Shown piece by piece: positions 35,767 to 47,040 of a stretch of 64,000 nucleotides of DNA. Location: contig NC_085137.1 in assembly GCF_035046485.1 (NCBI RefSeq), forward strand, positions 373,550,706-373,614,705, read 5' to 3'. The DNA comes from Aedes albopictus. Its lineage: Eukaryota > Arthropoda > Insecta > Diptera > Culicidae. Made by a program: the position numbers and the translations under genes. Positions within the stretch are counted from its first letter, which is position 1, and every line of letters starts with the position of its first letter. Below the pieces are notes generated by a model, which worked only from the letters and a program-made list of their open reading frames with translations, was not told the origin of the DNA and searched no databases.

Positions 35767-36453
35767 AAAAACGATCAAACGATCAAATCTGACTATACAT
35801 GTCAATGGTTGCTACTCCGTTATTGATCTGAGCTGGTACCAATTGCACTGAGATCCAAATGAATAAGGGCTGGGACACTCCACTTATTCTCAAAGTGCAA
35901 TTCTAGCAGCTCATACATTTTGGATCAATACCGGCGCCGGCCACGTCCTTATAGTCAGTTGGGAAGGGAAAGGAATGTTAGAGTGTGCTGGTTGTTGCTA
36001 CTAAAGACCGAGATCACCTCTGCATCCCCACACCCAGCACGGACTGGGGTATTTGTTAGTCGGAAAGGATGGGAGATCTGGGAGTCACCGTTGGGTCGGT
36101 GATGCGATCCATGGATAGGGGTTATTTTTATAGTGTATAGATTGTGTGGTGAATGAGGTGAATAAGGTCAAGCGGCACAGCACGCTTTGGTTGCATAACT
36201 TGTAGGCGTTATATACACTGTGCTGTGAGTGGAAATTGGAAGGGAGGGAAACGACTTTTTTCCAATTCGTTTCTGGTTCTAGCGATGGCTATGAACATAT
36301 GAATATACATGAGTTGTAGAGAAGAGAGAGAGAGTGAGAGGAAGTGGATAGAAAGATACAAAGTAGGATGAAAAGGGACGGGCCAGGGATTGAACCCATG
36401 ACCTTCTGCATACGAATCAGAAGCGGTAGCCACTAGACCACCAAGCCCAAGCC
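35767..36453 (-). mobile_element. tRNA-headed SINE with 24-bp target duplication
   Basis: An exact 24-base duplication flanks it (35743-35766 and 36454-36477, beginning ACTAGACACCCTTATTG). On the - strand the head has TGGTCTAGTGG (A box) and GGGTTCAATCCC (B box). The body is 680 bp and the 3' tail is GATCGTTT repeated, not poly-A. A GA microsatellite lies at 36318-36342. Confidence 0.8.
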
Positions 36454-36507
36454 ACTAGACACCCTTATTGAAATGTTGTAGCTAAACTCCTTCATTGCAG
36501 TTTTTGT

Positions 36508-36910
36508 CAAGGTTGCAACCATTCATTTGCAAAAATTTACATTCATTAGCTATTATCTCAGATCAGAAGCATGCTATCAAAAAACAATGTATGGATGATT
36601 TTAACCTTGTAGTTTTATCTGAAAGTTTGCCGAATAACATTGGGGTCGCACACGCATTCCAAAGTCGTGAGCGAGCTGTGAAGGTAACTTTCCACAGCGT
36701 GAATGAAATTTACATTCACCGCGTGGAGAGTTGCCTTCACAGCTCGCTCACGACTTTGGTATGCGTTTGCGACCCCAATGTTATTCGGCAAACTTTCAGA
36801 TAAAACTACAAGGTTAAAATCATCCATACATTGTTTTTTGATAGCATGCTTCTGATCTGAGATAATAGCAAATGAATGTAAATTTTCGCAAATGAATGGT
36901 TGCAACCTTG
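36508..36910. mobile_element. 403-bp near-perfect foldback MITE
   Basis: Starts CAAGGTTGCAACCATTC and ends as the inverse; arms of about 190-200 bp pair almost completely. Each arm encodes the same 96-102 codon peptide frame, which is why matching frames appear on both strands. The family also occurs at 21433-22003. Confidence 0.9.
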
Positions 36911-37920
36911 GTTTTGTTGCTAGCTGATAACGCTTAGAATTCGGTTGAGTTTGAGAAATATAAACTGATTCAAATCACGAAGACAAATAAACTACAACAT
37001 ATATAACTCTAGTGTTCAAAAGTATTTCCAGGATAACGGAGACAATATTAGTAGGAGTTTTATCTCTTAAAGTGTTAAGTGGAAGACAAAGATTGACAAT
37101 AACTTATAGACAGAGGATAAATAACACAAAAATAAGTAAACGACAATAATAACCCTAGTATTGATGCTGCAAGCATACATGTTGAAACCTACCGAAAATT
37201 GGTCAATTCTGGAAACAAATTAAGGATTTGTTCCACTGGAACAGGAGTTCTACCCTCCCGATATCTTGAGTGTGTGTTTTTGATACTCCCTCCATCCCCA
37301 CAGTAGGAACAACCCCGTCAGAGCTCACAGTATTACATATACGTTCGGATTGTACCACACAGACAATTTGTAAAATGGAACGCTTTAGCAGTAGCAACGA
37401 CAAACCTGCCGACATATTGGTGGGAGAATCTTTATGAATAATGGTTTTCATATAGCATGAGAAGGTATGGAACTATGAACGGTGGACTGAACTTTTTTCC
37501 CGAGTGGAATCTTTTTGATACTCTGATTGAGATTTTGCAGCACAAATTATGACATAGGAACATACAGATTACCCAGAATATACACAACTCCACAGCACGA
37601 GCAGCCCGTCCGCGTAGGAAAAGAGTTCAGTGCACCACATGTGTGAGAAGAGGACATCATTTTTAGGGTGGATTGTAAACGGATACATATACTATAGAAA
37701 GAAATATTTTGTAATGGTTTGAGGATAGCGAACTAAGAAATCCCTTCAAAAGGACAAAGTAACTATATTGCTGACTAGCAAAAATCGATGTATTTAATGT
37801 TGAACTACAAATAAAAACAACCAAAAGTGCAGAAATTATAGAACAGAAACAAAACTATAAAAATAAAGAGGACGAGTAGAAAGCTTTTTATGTAATGATG
37901 TGACTCAAACGATTAATTCA
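36911..37920 (+). other. A-rich unique island
   Basis: A-rich, low-repeat, no recognised gene; an 82-codon - strand frame at 37203-37451 has no recognisable similarity. Confidence 0.4.
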
Positions 37921-37924
37921 ATCC

Positions 37925-38545
37925 GAAATTTCCACGTGACTGCGGAATCAAGGCTTCTGCTGCCTCAATAGCGTATCTGCTGCTAGATTCCACAAAAGTG
38001 GTGCCAACACTCCCCTCGGAGGCATCCACAAACACTTAATTTTCCAATTGCTGCTTGACGCAGTCTCGAGAAGAGATATCGGTTTTGCAGCATTTTGTGA
38101 ATCCAATTGGATATCATTGAAGATATATGATAACTTCTTGCGGCTCCCATTATGACATCGAAGGGCACGTTGTCAAAAGTACCCATGATATTTAATAAAA
38201 CACCCAAGCAAATTGTTTTTGATTTAACGCAATCTCGATATCGAAACCAGCGCCAGCGTTGTGTAAAAGAGTCACAGGACTTACCACATTGCTAGGCATG
38301 TTGGTTCACATGAAGAGGCGTGTTAGCCAAATTAACATCACTGATGTGATAATCGACAATGCGTTTTAGGCATTTCAAAAGAAAAGAGGTAAAACTCTTT
38401 CCTTCTTCATACTATGCACGGCCCACTTTCGGAATAGAATTTATAGTAATATCCCGCCAAGATTTGGGAATATATCTTGTAGCAATACTGCAAACGAGAA
38501 GGTTTTTCAAAACATGTTTTCCAAAATCGAATCCCTTCTGAATCA
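37925..38545 (-). pseudogene. Dead LOA-type non-LTR reverse transcriptase fragment
   Basis: One - strand frame reads, with two in-frame stops, the reverse-transcriptase landmarks YIPKSWRD, IPKVGRA, SFLLKCLKRIVDYHI, PLHVNQHA and GTFDNVPFDVI, then WIHKMLQNR. A frameshift follows, after which the other frame gives RGVLAPLLWNLA. The aspartate before the FDN motif is changed to Asn, and part of the RPISL motif is deleted. The pattern is that of Jockey-superfamily elements, most like the LOA clade (for example Lian of Aedes); this is recognition from memory. Only the middle of the domain is present. Confidence 0.85.
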
Positions 38546-38739
38546 AAATAGGATGTCATAAGAGCAAAGCTAGCGTAGCTAGGATTTATTTTGGAAGAGG
38601 CCCAGGGGGGGCTGACTTAAAATGACTTAAGTGGCATGGTCGCCCGATAAGTGAATATGCAATCGGCATTGCAATTTTGAGGAATCAAAATGACTGTTTA
38701 AGATTTGTTCCTAGTTCCGTAAACTGTATGATTATGAAC
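38546..38739. other. Short transposon-end remnant
   Basis: TAGCGTAGCTAGGATTTATT and a GGCCCAGGGGGGGCT run resemble hAT/MITE G-rich ends seen at 56480. Nothing else recognised. Confidence 0.35.
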
Positions 38740-38873
38740 AATTCTTTCAGGAATTTTTGCTGCAGTGATTCCGTCATGCATTCCTCCAAAGATTCCTTCA
38801 AGAATTCATCTAGGGATTTCACCAGACATTTCTTTAGAGATTTGTCCTGGGATATCTTTAGAGGTTCCTCCAG
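38740..38873 (+). repeat. GGAATTCC minisatellite, target of the foldback
   Basis: Degenerate units such as GATTCCTTCAAGAATTCATC; resumes at 48262 on the other side of the foldback. Confidence 0.8.
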
Positions 38874-39505
38874 TAGGCCGTGTCGATTTTTGCAAAATTG
38901 CGAATACACAATCCCGAATAGTCACAAATGGTTGCAAATGGACCCAAATGAAGCCCTGCAAAATTTAAAAATTCTAAAAAATCGGTAAGCTAGTCCGCAA
39001 TCGACTTGAAGTTTTATATGGGAATTTTAATTTTTCAGTATGGGGAAATCCAACTTTTCAAACTTTTGAAGAAAAAGGCACATTAAAGCAACTCTAAAAA
39101 TCCGCTCCCCCCCTGAAGATTTAGTGCATATATTAGGGAATATTTTGTTAGAAGACAACTTTTTAGTTGCACTTAAGATAAGGGCGTAATTAAATTTCGA
39201 AACAATGGACATTTTATTAGCATGATTTCTAACTTCTTTAATTGGCATCACTGCACGTTTTGCGTGTTGAAGAGGGTGGTAACAGCCATCTGCGGCGTCA
39301 CCACCCGTCGCTGGATGGAGACGCAAGTACCTGATAAAAATGAGATAGTTAGGATTGTAAATATTCTTGCGATATTGCTTTATAAAAACTTGGTATCTTC
39401 GGCAAAGTTCTTGGCATGGTCAAGAGCTGTCCAGTGATGAACTAAATCATTGGCAAATCCATCGCTGGGCGGCGCTAGTGTACATACAAACTGCATGCAA
39501 AAGTA

Positions 39506-39847
39506 GGTTGTTAACCGATAAATTATCGACAGTTAACTCAACGCAAACTCGATAACGATAAAGGATACTCGATAATCTCTCGATAACGATAATCAAACGA
39601 TGAATCATCGCGCAGATCAACGTACCTTCGATAATTTTGCGATAAATCTAGTTACCCTAGTGATGGCATCAACAACGGTTCAGTTCGCGAAGAAAATTTT
39701 TTGGAGACGTTATCGAGTCGATAATTTCCACAGTTAATTGTATCGCCGATGACGTTTCCGCCTGAAGACGTTATCGTTATCGACGATAAACGATAACAGA
39801 CGTTAACTTTATCGTCGATAACGATAATTTATCGATTAACAACCTTG
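39506..39847. mobile_element. MITE made of CGATAACG repeats, inside foldback left arm
   Basis: Ends GGTTGTTAACCGATAAATTA and its inverse, with GTA on both sides. The interior repeats CGATAACGATAA in both orientations. The matching right-arm site (about 47624-47634) lacks it. Confidence 0.8.
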
Positions 39848-40014
39848 GTATTACCGTATATGCGTGTATCTCAATAACGTAATAATTTAACTGTGTGGTG
39901 TCTTCGACAAAGTTGTTGGCTGGGCCACGGGCTATCCAGTGACGAACCAAGTAGGAATTCAACCGATAGGTGACACTAGTGTGCATACAAACTGGATGCA
40001 AAAGTACAAACGTA

Positions 40015-43000
40015 CAGGGGATGGCCAAAATGTTTGGGATAGGCAACTTTTTTTCTCCCACAAAAAAATTCAACATGCTGTAACTTTTCATAGAAAAATC
40101 TCAAATTTTGACTGTTTGTCAACCTATTATATGTGCATCATTGGTACAAATTTGGGCTCGATTGATTAATTCTTCGCGAAGTTAGAACCGTTCGGCTAAA
40201 ACACTATTATTTAGACAACTCATTTTTGAACTGTCATATCTCGGAAACCAGTGAACCGAATTGAATGATTTTTTTAACGTTTATCAACAATATATTGATA
40301 TTAAATACGACGTTATACAATGTAATATTTTCTCACGGCAAATTAAGTTATAACGGATTGAAATTTTTACCCATATAGAGGAAAATAAGTCAAATTTACA
40401 ATACCGCACAAAAATTACAAAATGTGTTCTTCCTTCAATCTAAATAGGCTCTTATATATCTGATTAGAGATAACTTGAGAACAGAAGAGGAAGATCTTTG
40501 GATATCAACAGGGCCGGTTTTACAAATGTGGGGGCCCGGGGCCACAGTGTTGTGGGGGCCCTTTATATAAAGGGTATATTTTCGCCACATACATGAAAAA
40601 AATCTTAAAAATATTAATCATTATTACAAAAATGTATTGATGAAGGTTTTGATGCCGTTGTGGAAGAACTTAAATCTAGAACAACAAACAGAGCTGTGAA
40701 AAATGTTGATATTAGAAATCCTCCACATAGAGATGAGCGGAAGTTACATATGTCGATTCGGCAACGCTGTATATTTTGTTTACAACAGCTGCCAACACTT
40801 GTTACAAAGCTAGATGTTCAAACTTTGTGCGTGACTTCGTTGTGGTTCAAGTTGTTTTGTTTACATTTTCTAATTATGGTAGAATTTTTTTTTCAAAATT
40901 TTGTTGAAATAGCGGAGAAATCGAAGAAATCTGAAATTTATTGCAAAAGTGTTACGCTAATCATATCGGCAGAAGTGAAACAAGAAGTAGCAATGGAAGT
41001 TTTTTCGACAAGTGCAGCAACAAAAGTGTCGTCATAAGCATGAGCTTTTGAAAGCAGAATTAATAAATTTTTATCTTTTTACAAAACTTACATATGCCGC
41101 AAATTTCTCGATATTAAAAATAAATAATTTTAATTTATTTAGTTCCGATTGCAATACCGTTCAAACGACGCCTTTCTACGAACGATAAGCATGTTCATTT
41201 GGCTTACACTTTGACAGTTCTCTCTGCACGATTGGCTCACAATGGCCGCCTCCGCAGATCTCTATAATGTAGGATTACTAGTTGATATCCACTAAATTTA
41301 CTCATAACAGATTTGAAATTTTAACGTGGAAACAATTATATAAGAATAACAATGATATAAAGTAAAAAACGGATTTTGCGATTGTACTCACGGCATCTCA
41401 AATTTAGTAGAAATTCATTCCATAGTTCATATAGAAACTGCAAAAAGAATTTGAAGCCGAATCTTTCGAGAAGTTTCAAGTTAACTTTGTACCACAATGC
41501 TGTCGTTTTGTGAAATCGATAGATATTTTCTTGGGGAACCCTGCCGCAATCTCTAGAGAAGTTCATGTTCGATCCTATAAAAAATGAACCCTTAACAAAA
41601 GCTTGTTCTAAAGTGACTACTAGGGAAGGTTCTGGCGACCTCCCAAAAGAATTTTCCAAAAAACTCTGAAATCATAGAGGAAACTGCAGGGAAAATTCTT
41701 ATTGAAATTAATTAGGAAATTTTAACGGGAATCCTTGCTAAGTTTCCTTCAGAATTTCTGACATCATTTCCAATGGAATTCTTTATCTTGAAAATCTTTA
41801 GCAGAAAACTCGGACAATTTCTTCAGCAATTTTCTTCAGCAATACATTGATTTTATCAGCAGTTCGCCTTATTCCAGTTATAAAATCTCTCAACTCAGAA
41901 AATTTGGACTGAAACTCTTTAAAATAATCTGCTATAAATTCATCTTTAACCACTAGTTAAATCTAAAAAACACTTTGCAAAAACTAAAAAAAGGACTAGC
42001 AAATTCCTTTCAATTCCACTAATTTGCTTATCTTCGGACATATATAAGCCTATTTCATCTGCGACTTACTTCAGTGTCGTGTGCTCGACAGTTTAATTTT
42101 TAGTAATTAAAGTGAAAATTACTACTAAATGCTCTGAATTGTTAATAAAGTTCAAATTCATGCTAGATTTGCTCTAAAACAATGTTTCAACACTTTTAGT
42201 GTTCTCCGATTTAAGTAAGTCGAAAGCTGTCTAAGTAAAATCAAACTCATAAGCTCTAATTTTTTTTTTAAATAAAAAAATCTTTTGGCTCTTCCAAGAA
42301 CTGTGTTGGAAAATTCTTTAAAATCTTTTCAAACCTTTATACAACAAAAAAAAAACAACAACAAATTCAGCAGGAACTTTTTGAGTTCTTAAAGAGTTTT
42401 GTAGTTCCTGTAGAATTCAGTTGAAGGTTTTCTTCATGATTTCTGGTAAGTTATCTTAAGTAATTTCCCAAATAAAAATAAATGTTAAAAAGCTTTGGAG
42501 AAAAAATTTAAAAATTCATAAATATCTGGCCAAATAGTAGCAGTCTCTCTCAAAAGAGTCATCTTTCAAGAAGACAGTAATTTGGAGCTCTTACGAAAAA
42601 AAATCGATCAAGAGCAGTTTCTTGTACTACTTCTTTTTTCTTGCTTCACATTATTTTCCGGAAAGTGAGATTTTGTGGGGGCCCCTAAAATGTGGGGGCC
42701 CGGGGCCCTGGCCCCCCTGGCCCCCTCCTAAATCCGGCTCTGGATATCAACACTACAATTTATTGACATTGATGTAAAAAAATTACATTTTTTCGAGAAA
42801 AATCGACAAAGTGTCAATTAATGATAACTTTTTTCAACATTTAAAAAATACCTATGTTTTAATAGTTTGTGAAGCATTTACATATTGTTAGTGTACGTTC
42901 AAAATTTAATTCAATTCGGTTCACTGGTTTCCGAGATATGACACCTCAAAAATGAGTTGTCTGAAAAATAGTGTTTTACGCAAACAGTTCTAACTTTGCG

Positions 43001-43170
43001 AAATATCAATCAATCAAACCCAAATTTGTACCAATGATGCACACATAATAGGTTGACAAACAGTCAAAATTTGAGATGTTTTGATGCGCTCTATGAAAAG
43101 TTATAGCTTGTTGAACTTTTTTGTGAGAGAAAAAAAAGTTGCCTATCCCAAACATTTTGGTCATCCCCTG
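40015..43170. mobile_element. Tc1/mariner-type foldback MITE (host of a hAT element)
   Basis: Ends CAGGGGATGGCCAAAATGTT and AACATTTTGGTCATCCCCTG with TA at 40013-40014 and 43171-43172. Without the hAT insertion it is about 914 bp and palindromic. The right arm of the surrounding foldback still has the uninterrupted target (ACACATATACGTTTGTAC near 47459-47476). Confidence 0.9.
40509..42742. mobile_element. Non-autonomous hAT element, 8-bp target duplication
   Basis: GATATCAA at 40501-40508 and 42743-42750. Ends CAGGGCCGGTTTTAC and AAATCCGGCTCTG, each followed inward by GTGGGGGCCCGGGGCC. 2.2 kb; the longest frames are 125 codons (+, 40660) and 107 codons (-, 41659), neither recognisable as hAT transposase or BED zinc finger. 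Confidence 0.9.
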
Positions 43171-43559
43171 TATATGTGTGTATCTCAATAACGTGATAAT
43201 TTAAGTAGGTAGTGTCTTCGACAAATTTGTTGGCTGGACCACGGGCTATCCAGTGACGAACGCAATACAGTCTAGACTCCTACTACACGGTTAGTTCGGG
43301 GGTGCAGTAGGAATCCGTGTTGTAGGAATCCCATAGCTTATGGGATTTCGCCTAATTGGGGGTGTGAGCGAATATTTCAGGAGTATTACAAGATAGCACC
43401 ATACTTTCTTTGGCAAAGTTGTAGTACTAGAATAGATCTACCACACAATGCGAACTAACATCGAATAAGTTGGCAATTTGGCCGATAGAGGCGCTATGTA
43501 GAAGTGGTTGCTTATGCTCACTTGCCAGTAGAAGTATTTATCGCTTGTGATATCTCAAG

Positions 43560-45200
43560 ATCTACTTGATTTGGAACAATGCTGTCTTCGGCAAAGTTGT
43601 TCAGTAGGTCAAGAACAATCTGGTGGTTAATCAATTAGTTTGTAATTTCGCCGCTAGGTGACGCTAGTTGTCAAGTAAAGTTTCAAACTTCTATAGCTCG
43701 CGATCCAGATCAGATAGAAAAGTGCCGTCTTCGTCAGAGTTCTTCAGGAAGTAAAAACCTATCTGGTGATTCACCGCTAGGTGGTGTTAGTTGTCAAGTA
43801 AAGTATCAAACTTCTCTAGCTCGCGATCCAGAGCAGATAGAAAAGTGTCGTCTTCGGCAAAGTTCTCCATAAAGTCAAAAACAATCTTGTCATTCAACAT
43901 TAAGTTTGTGATTTCGCCGCTAGGTGGCGCTCTTTTTCAAGTAAAATTTCAAACTTCTCTAGCTCGTGATCCAGAGCAGATAGAAGAGGGTCGTCTTCGG
44001 CAAAGTTCTTCTAGAAGTTAAGAGCTATCTAGTGATTCAAATATAAGTTTGTGATTTCGCCGCTAGGTGGCGCTAGTTGTCAAGTAAAGTTTCAAACTTC
44101 TCTAGCTTGCGATCCAGATCAGATAGAAAAGTGTCGTCTTTGGCAAAGTTCTTCAGGAAGTTGAGAGTCACCTTCTGATTAAAAATATAGTTTGTGAATT
44201 TGCCGTTAGGTGCCGCTAACACTAGTTTACAGCATTTTTGAACTCGGTAAGCTGATGATCATTTTTGGTGTAGAATCATGCCCTGAGTTCGAAAACGCGA
44301 AGGAAAAAATTACAGTAGAGCGGAAAATTTTTCGACTTTCCATACAAGGTTGATGATTTGAAATCGATTTTTGTTCTATTTTTAAGCAACGTCGCTCACT
44401 TCACACACCTCATTCTCCGTAATCAATGCTCCGATTGAGCTGATTTTTTTACTGTAACTCGCCTACATATGATATGTCAAATAAACGTCGAGAAAGAATT
44501 TTTAACTTGTTTTTTCTTATTGAAAAAAATACATTTCTTCAAAAAAATTAGGGAATTTTGCTAAAATTTAAGAAGATCGTCCCTAAAACTCGCCAATATC
44601 TTGAATTTCATCAATCTGACGCAAAACCTGCATTCAGATGACCGAATGGTATTGTATTCAGCTTTTAATTTATGGAAAAAGATTTAAAATTGGTTGAACA
44701 AAACGCAATATATTTGAATTTTAGTAAATTACATATTTTGAAAAGTTGCAGAACTCGATATTGAGCTAAATTTCAAAAACTGTTCTACTTTAAATTTTTT
44801 TAAGGTCGGTTTCGAAATCAGCACTGACCTGTGCTTCAGAAATTTTGGTCGTTGAAAGAAGTTCACGACTTTCGTTTTATTTTGTAAACTTGTGTAATCA
44901 TCATGTAAAGTTTTAAAACTTTATCTCAGGATCTATAGCAGATAGAATAGTACTGTCTTCGGCAAAGTTCAACAGGAAGCCAAGAGCATTCTGGTGATAA
45001 ACAATAAATTGGTGATTTAGCTGCTAGGCTGCTCGGAACCCATAGCAGATAGATAAGTGTTATCTTTGGCAATTTTCTTCAGAAAGTATAGACTATAGAA
45101 CAACCTGGTAATTCAACAATTAGAAGGTAGTTCGCCGCTACGTGGCGGTAATTGGCAAATAGAATTTTGAACATCTCTATCTTGGATCCAGACCAGGGTT
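43560..45200 (+). repeat. Left-arm tandem units with CTCF-like core
   Basis: Five units of about 145 bp between 43600 and 44219, and two more diverged ones after the MITE. Each has TTTCAAACTTCTCTAGCTCG, CAGATAGAAAAGTG, TCTTCGGCAAAGTT and a core near CGCCGCTAGGTGGCGCTAG (exact at 44058-44076; variants at 43649-43667, 43774-43790, 43915-43931, about 44200, 45125-45145). Confidence 0.85.
44220..44894. mobile_element. CACTAGTTTACA MITE, second copy
   Basis: Inverted relative to 22062-22738, same length (675 against 677 bp) and alignable throughout; flanked by TAA. Confidence 0.85.
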
Positions 45201-46020
45201 GACAATCGTCGTTCTCTTCACCGCCGCGCAAAGAAAAATATCCCGATAGAACAACATTGACGACTAGCTTTTTCATTGACGGTAAAGGGTTCCACGATGA
45301 ACCCGAGGATGAACCTCAATGATAAATAGTCGACCACCAACGTTTTTGTCATCCTTTTTGTTCCTTGTAAACGAGCGGCGACCGGTCAAGGAAACGCCAC
45401 CAGGAAGTAGCATTTATTAGTGTTTCAGCGCGTATGCTATTGTTGCACCGCAATAGTTCTGCTGCTTAATAGTAATCCCAAGTAACACGCTTGTCACATA
45501 AGAACGGAACCAAAACCAGCTGCTGTAACTTTTATGTGACAAGTGCGTTACTTGGGAAGGATTGACAATTAAGAGGTCCGATGTTTGATCCCAGATGCGA
45601 ACTTTTTTGTGTATATATTGAAATTCATATTTGTGTGTTACTGTGCGACAACATGGACTCCGTCCACAGACAAACAGACGTAACACTCATAAACATGGCT
45701 TGGCACGTGCATTTAAAGATCAATTCAAATTTAATTTAATTTCGACTATCCTTCCACCAGAGGCGCTAGTGTTCGATCGTTTTGACGTGTGCCAGTGTCA
45801 CGTTGCTGAATCATGCAATCGACAGTATCTCGAGCGGTTCTTCGAATAGGTGGCTGTGTGCTCATGGGAAATATATCGGGCAAAAGTTTTTGATGAATTT
45901 CCTCTAAAAGTTACGTCTGTTTGTCTGGGCTTCGTTGCTTAGCGCACTTGAGCGAAGAGCGAAACAAAACGACGAAAGATTTCATTTTTCTTAAAAATGC
46001 AAGCCCTTAATGCAACTAAT
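45201..46020. other. Foldback loop region with two small MITEs
   Basis: 45477-45556 has CCCAAGTAAC...GTTACTTGGG ends with ACGCTTGTCACATAA inside. 45667-45927 has CAGACAAACAGACGTAAC and its inverse. 45545-45600 contains a tRNA-like B box TGTTTGATCCCAG. No host gene. Confidence 0.6.
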
Positions 46021-47040
46021 TGTTGAATCACCAGATTGATCTTGACTTCATGAAGAACTTTGCCCAAGACGACCCTCTTCTATCTGCTCTGGATCCCAAG
46101 ATAGAGAAGTTTGAAGCTTTACTTGACAAAGAGCGTCACCTAGCGGCGTAATCACCAACTAATTACTTATTCACTAGATAGCTCTTGAATTCCTGAAGAA
46201 CTTTGCCGAAGACGACACTTTTCTATCTGCGCTGGATCGCGAGCTATAGGCAAAATCACCAATAGCGAAATCACCAACTAAATGTTGAATCATCAGATAG
46301 CTCTTGACTTTCAAAAGCACTTTGCCGAAGATGAAACTTTTCGATCTGCTTTGGATCCCAAGATAGCGAAGTTTAAAACTTTACATGACAACTAGTGTCA
46401 CCTAGTGGCGAAATCACCAACTAATTGTTGAATCACAAGATTGTTCTTGACTTTCTGAAGAATTTTGCCGAAGAAGACCTTCTTCTATCTGCTCTGGATC
46501 ACCAGCTAGAGAAGTTTGAAACTTTAGTTGACAAAGAGCGCCACCTAGCGGTGAAATCACCAACTAACTGTTGAATCACCAGATAGCTATTGACTTCCAA
46601 AAGCACTTTGCCGAAGATGAAACTTTTCGATCTGCTTTGGATCCCGAGATAACGGAGTTTGAAACTTTACTTGACAACTAGTGCCACCTAGTGGCAATAT
46701 CACCAACTAATTGTTACGTCACAAGATTGTTCGTGACTTCCTGAAGAACTTAGCTGAAGACGATACTTTTCTATCTGCTCAGGATCGCGAGCTAAAGAAG
46801 TTAAAAATTTTACTTAATAACTAGTGGCACCTGGCGGCGAAATCACCAACTAAATGTTGAATCACTAGATAGGTTTTTACTTCCTGAAAAACTCTGACGA
46901 AGACGGCACTTTTCTATCTGATCTGGATCGCGAGCTAGAGAAGTTTGAAACTTTACTTGACAACTAGCGTCACCTAGCAGCAAAATTACAAACTAATTGA
47001 TTAACCACCAGATTGTTCTTGACCTACTGAACAACTTTGC
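46021..47040 (-). repeat. Right-arm tandem units with CTCF-like core (opposite orientation)
   Basis: Six to seven units of about 145 bp, inverted relative to the left arm. Cores on the - strand at about 46132-46148, 46394-46410, 46537-46553, 46678-46694, 46823-46839 and 46964-46980; the best, at 46537, reads GCGCCACCTAGCGG on +. Confidence 0.85.

Noticed and set aside
40660..41037. 125-codon frame as a hAT transposase
   Set aside because: No BED finger, RNaseH-like or hAT dimerisation motif could be recognised; the element is treated as non-autonomous.
43560..47040. CRISPR array
   Set aside because: Units are about 145 bp, diverged along their whole length, inverted in the second half, and in animal DNA; there is no repeat-spacer alternation.
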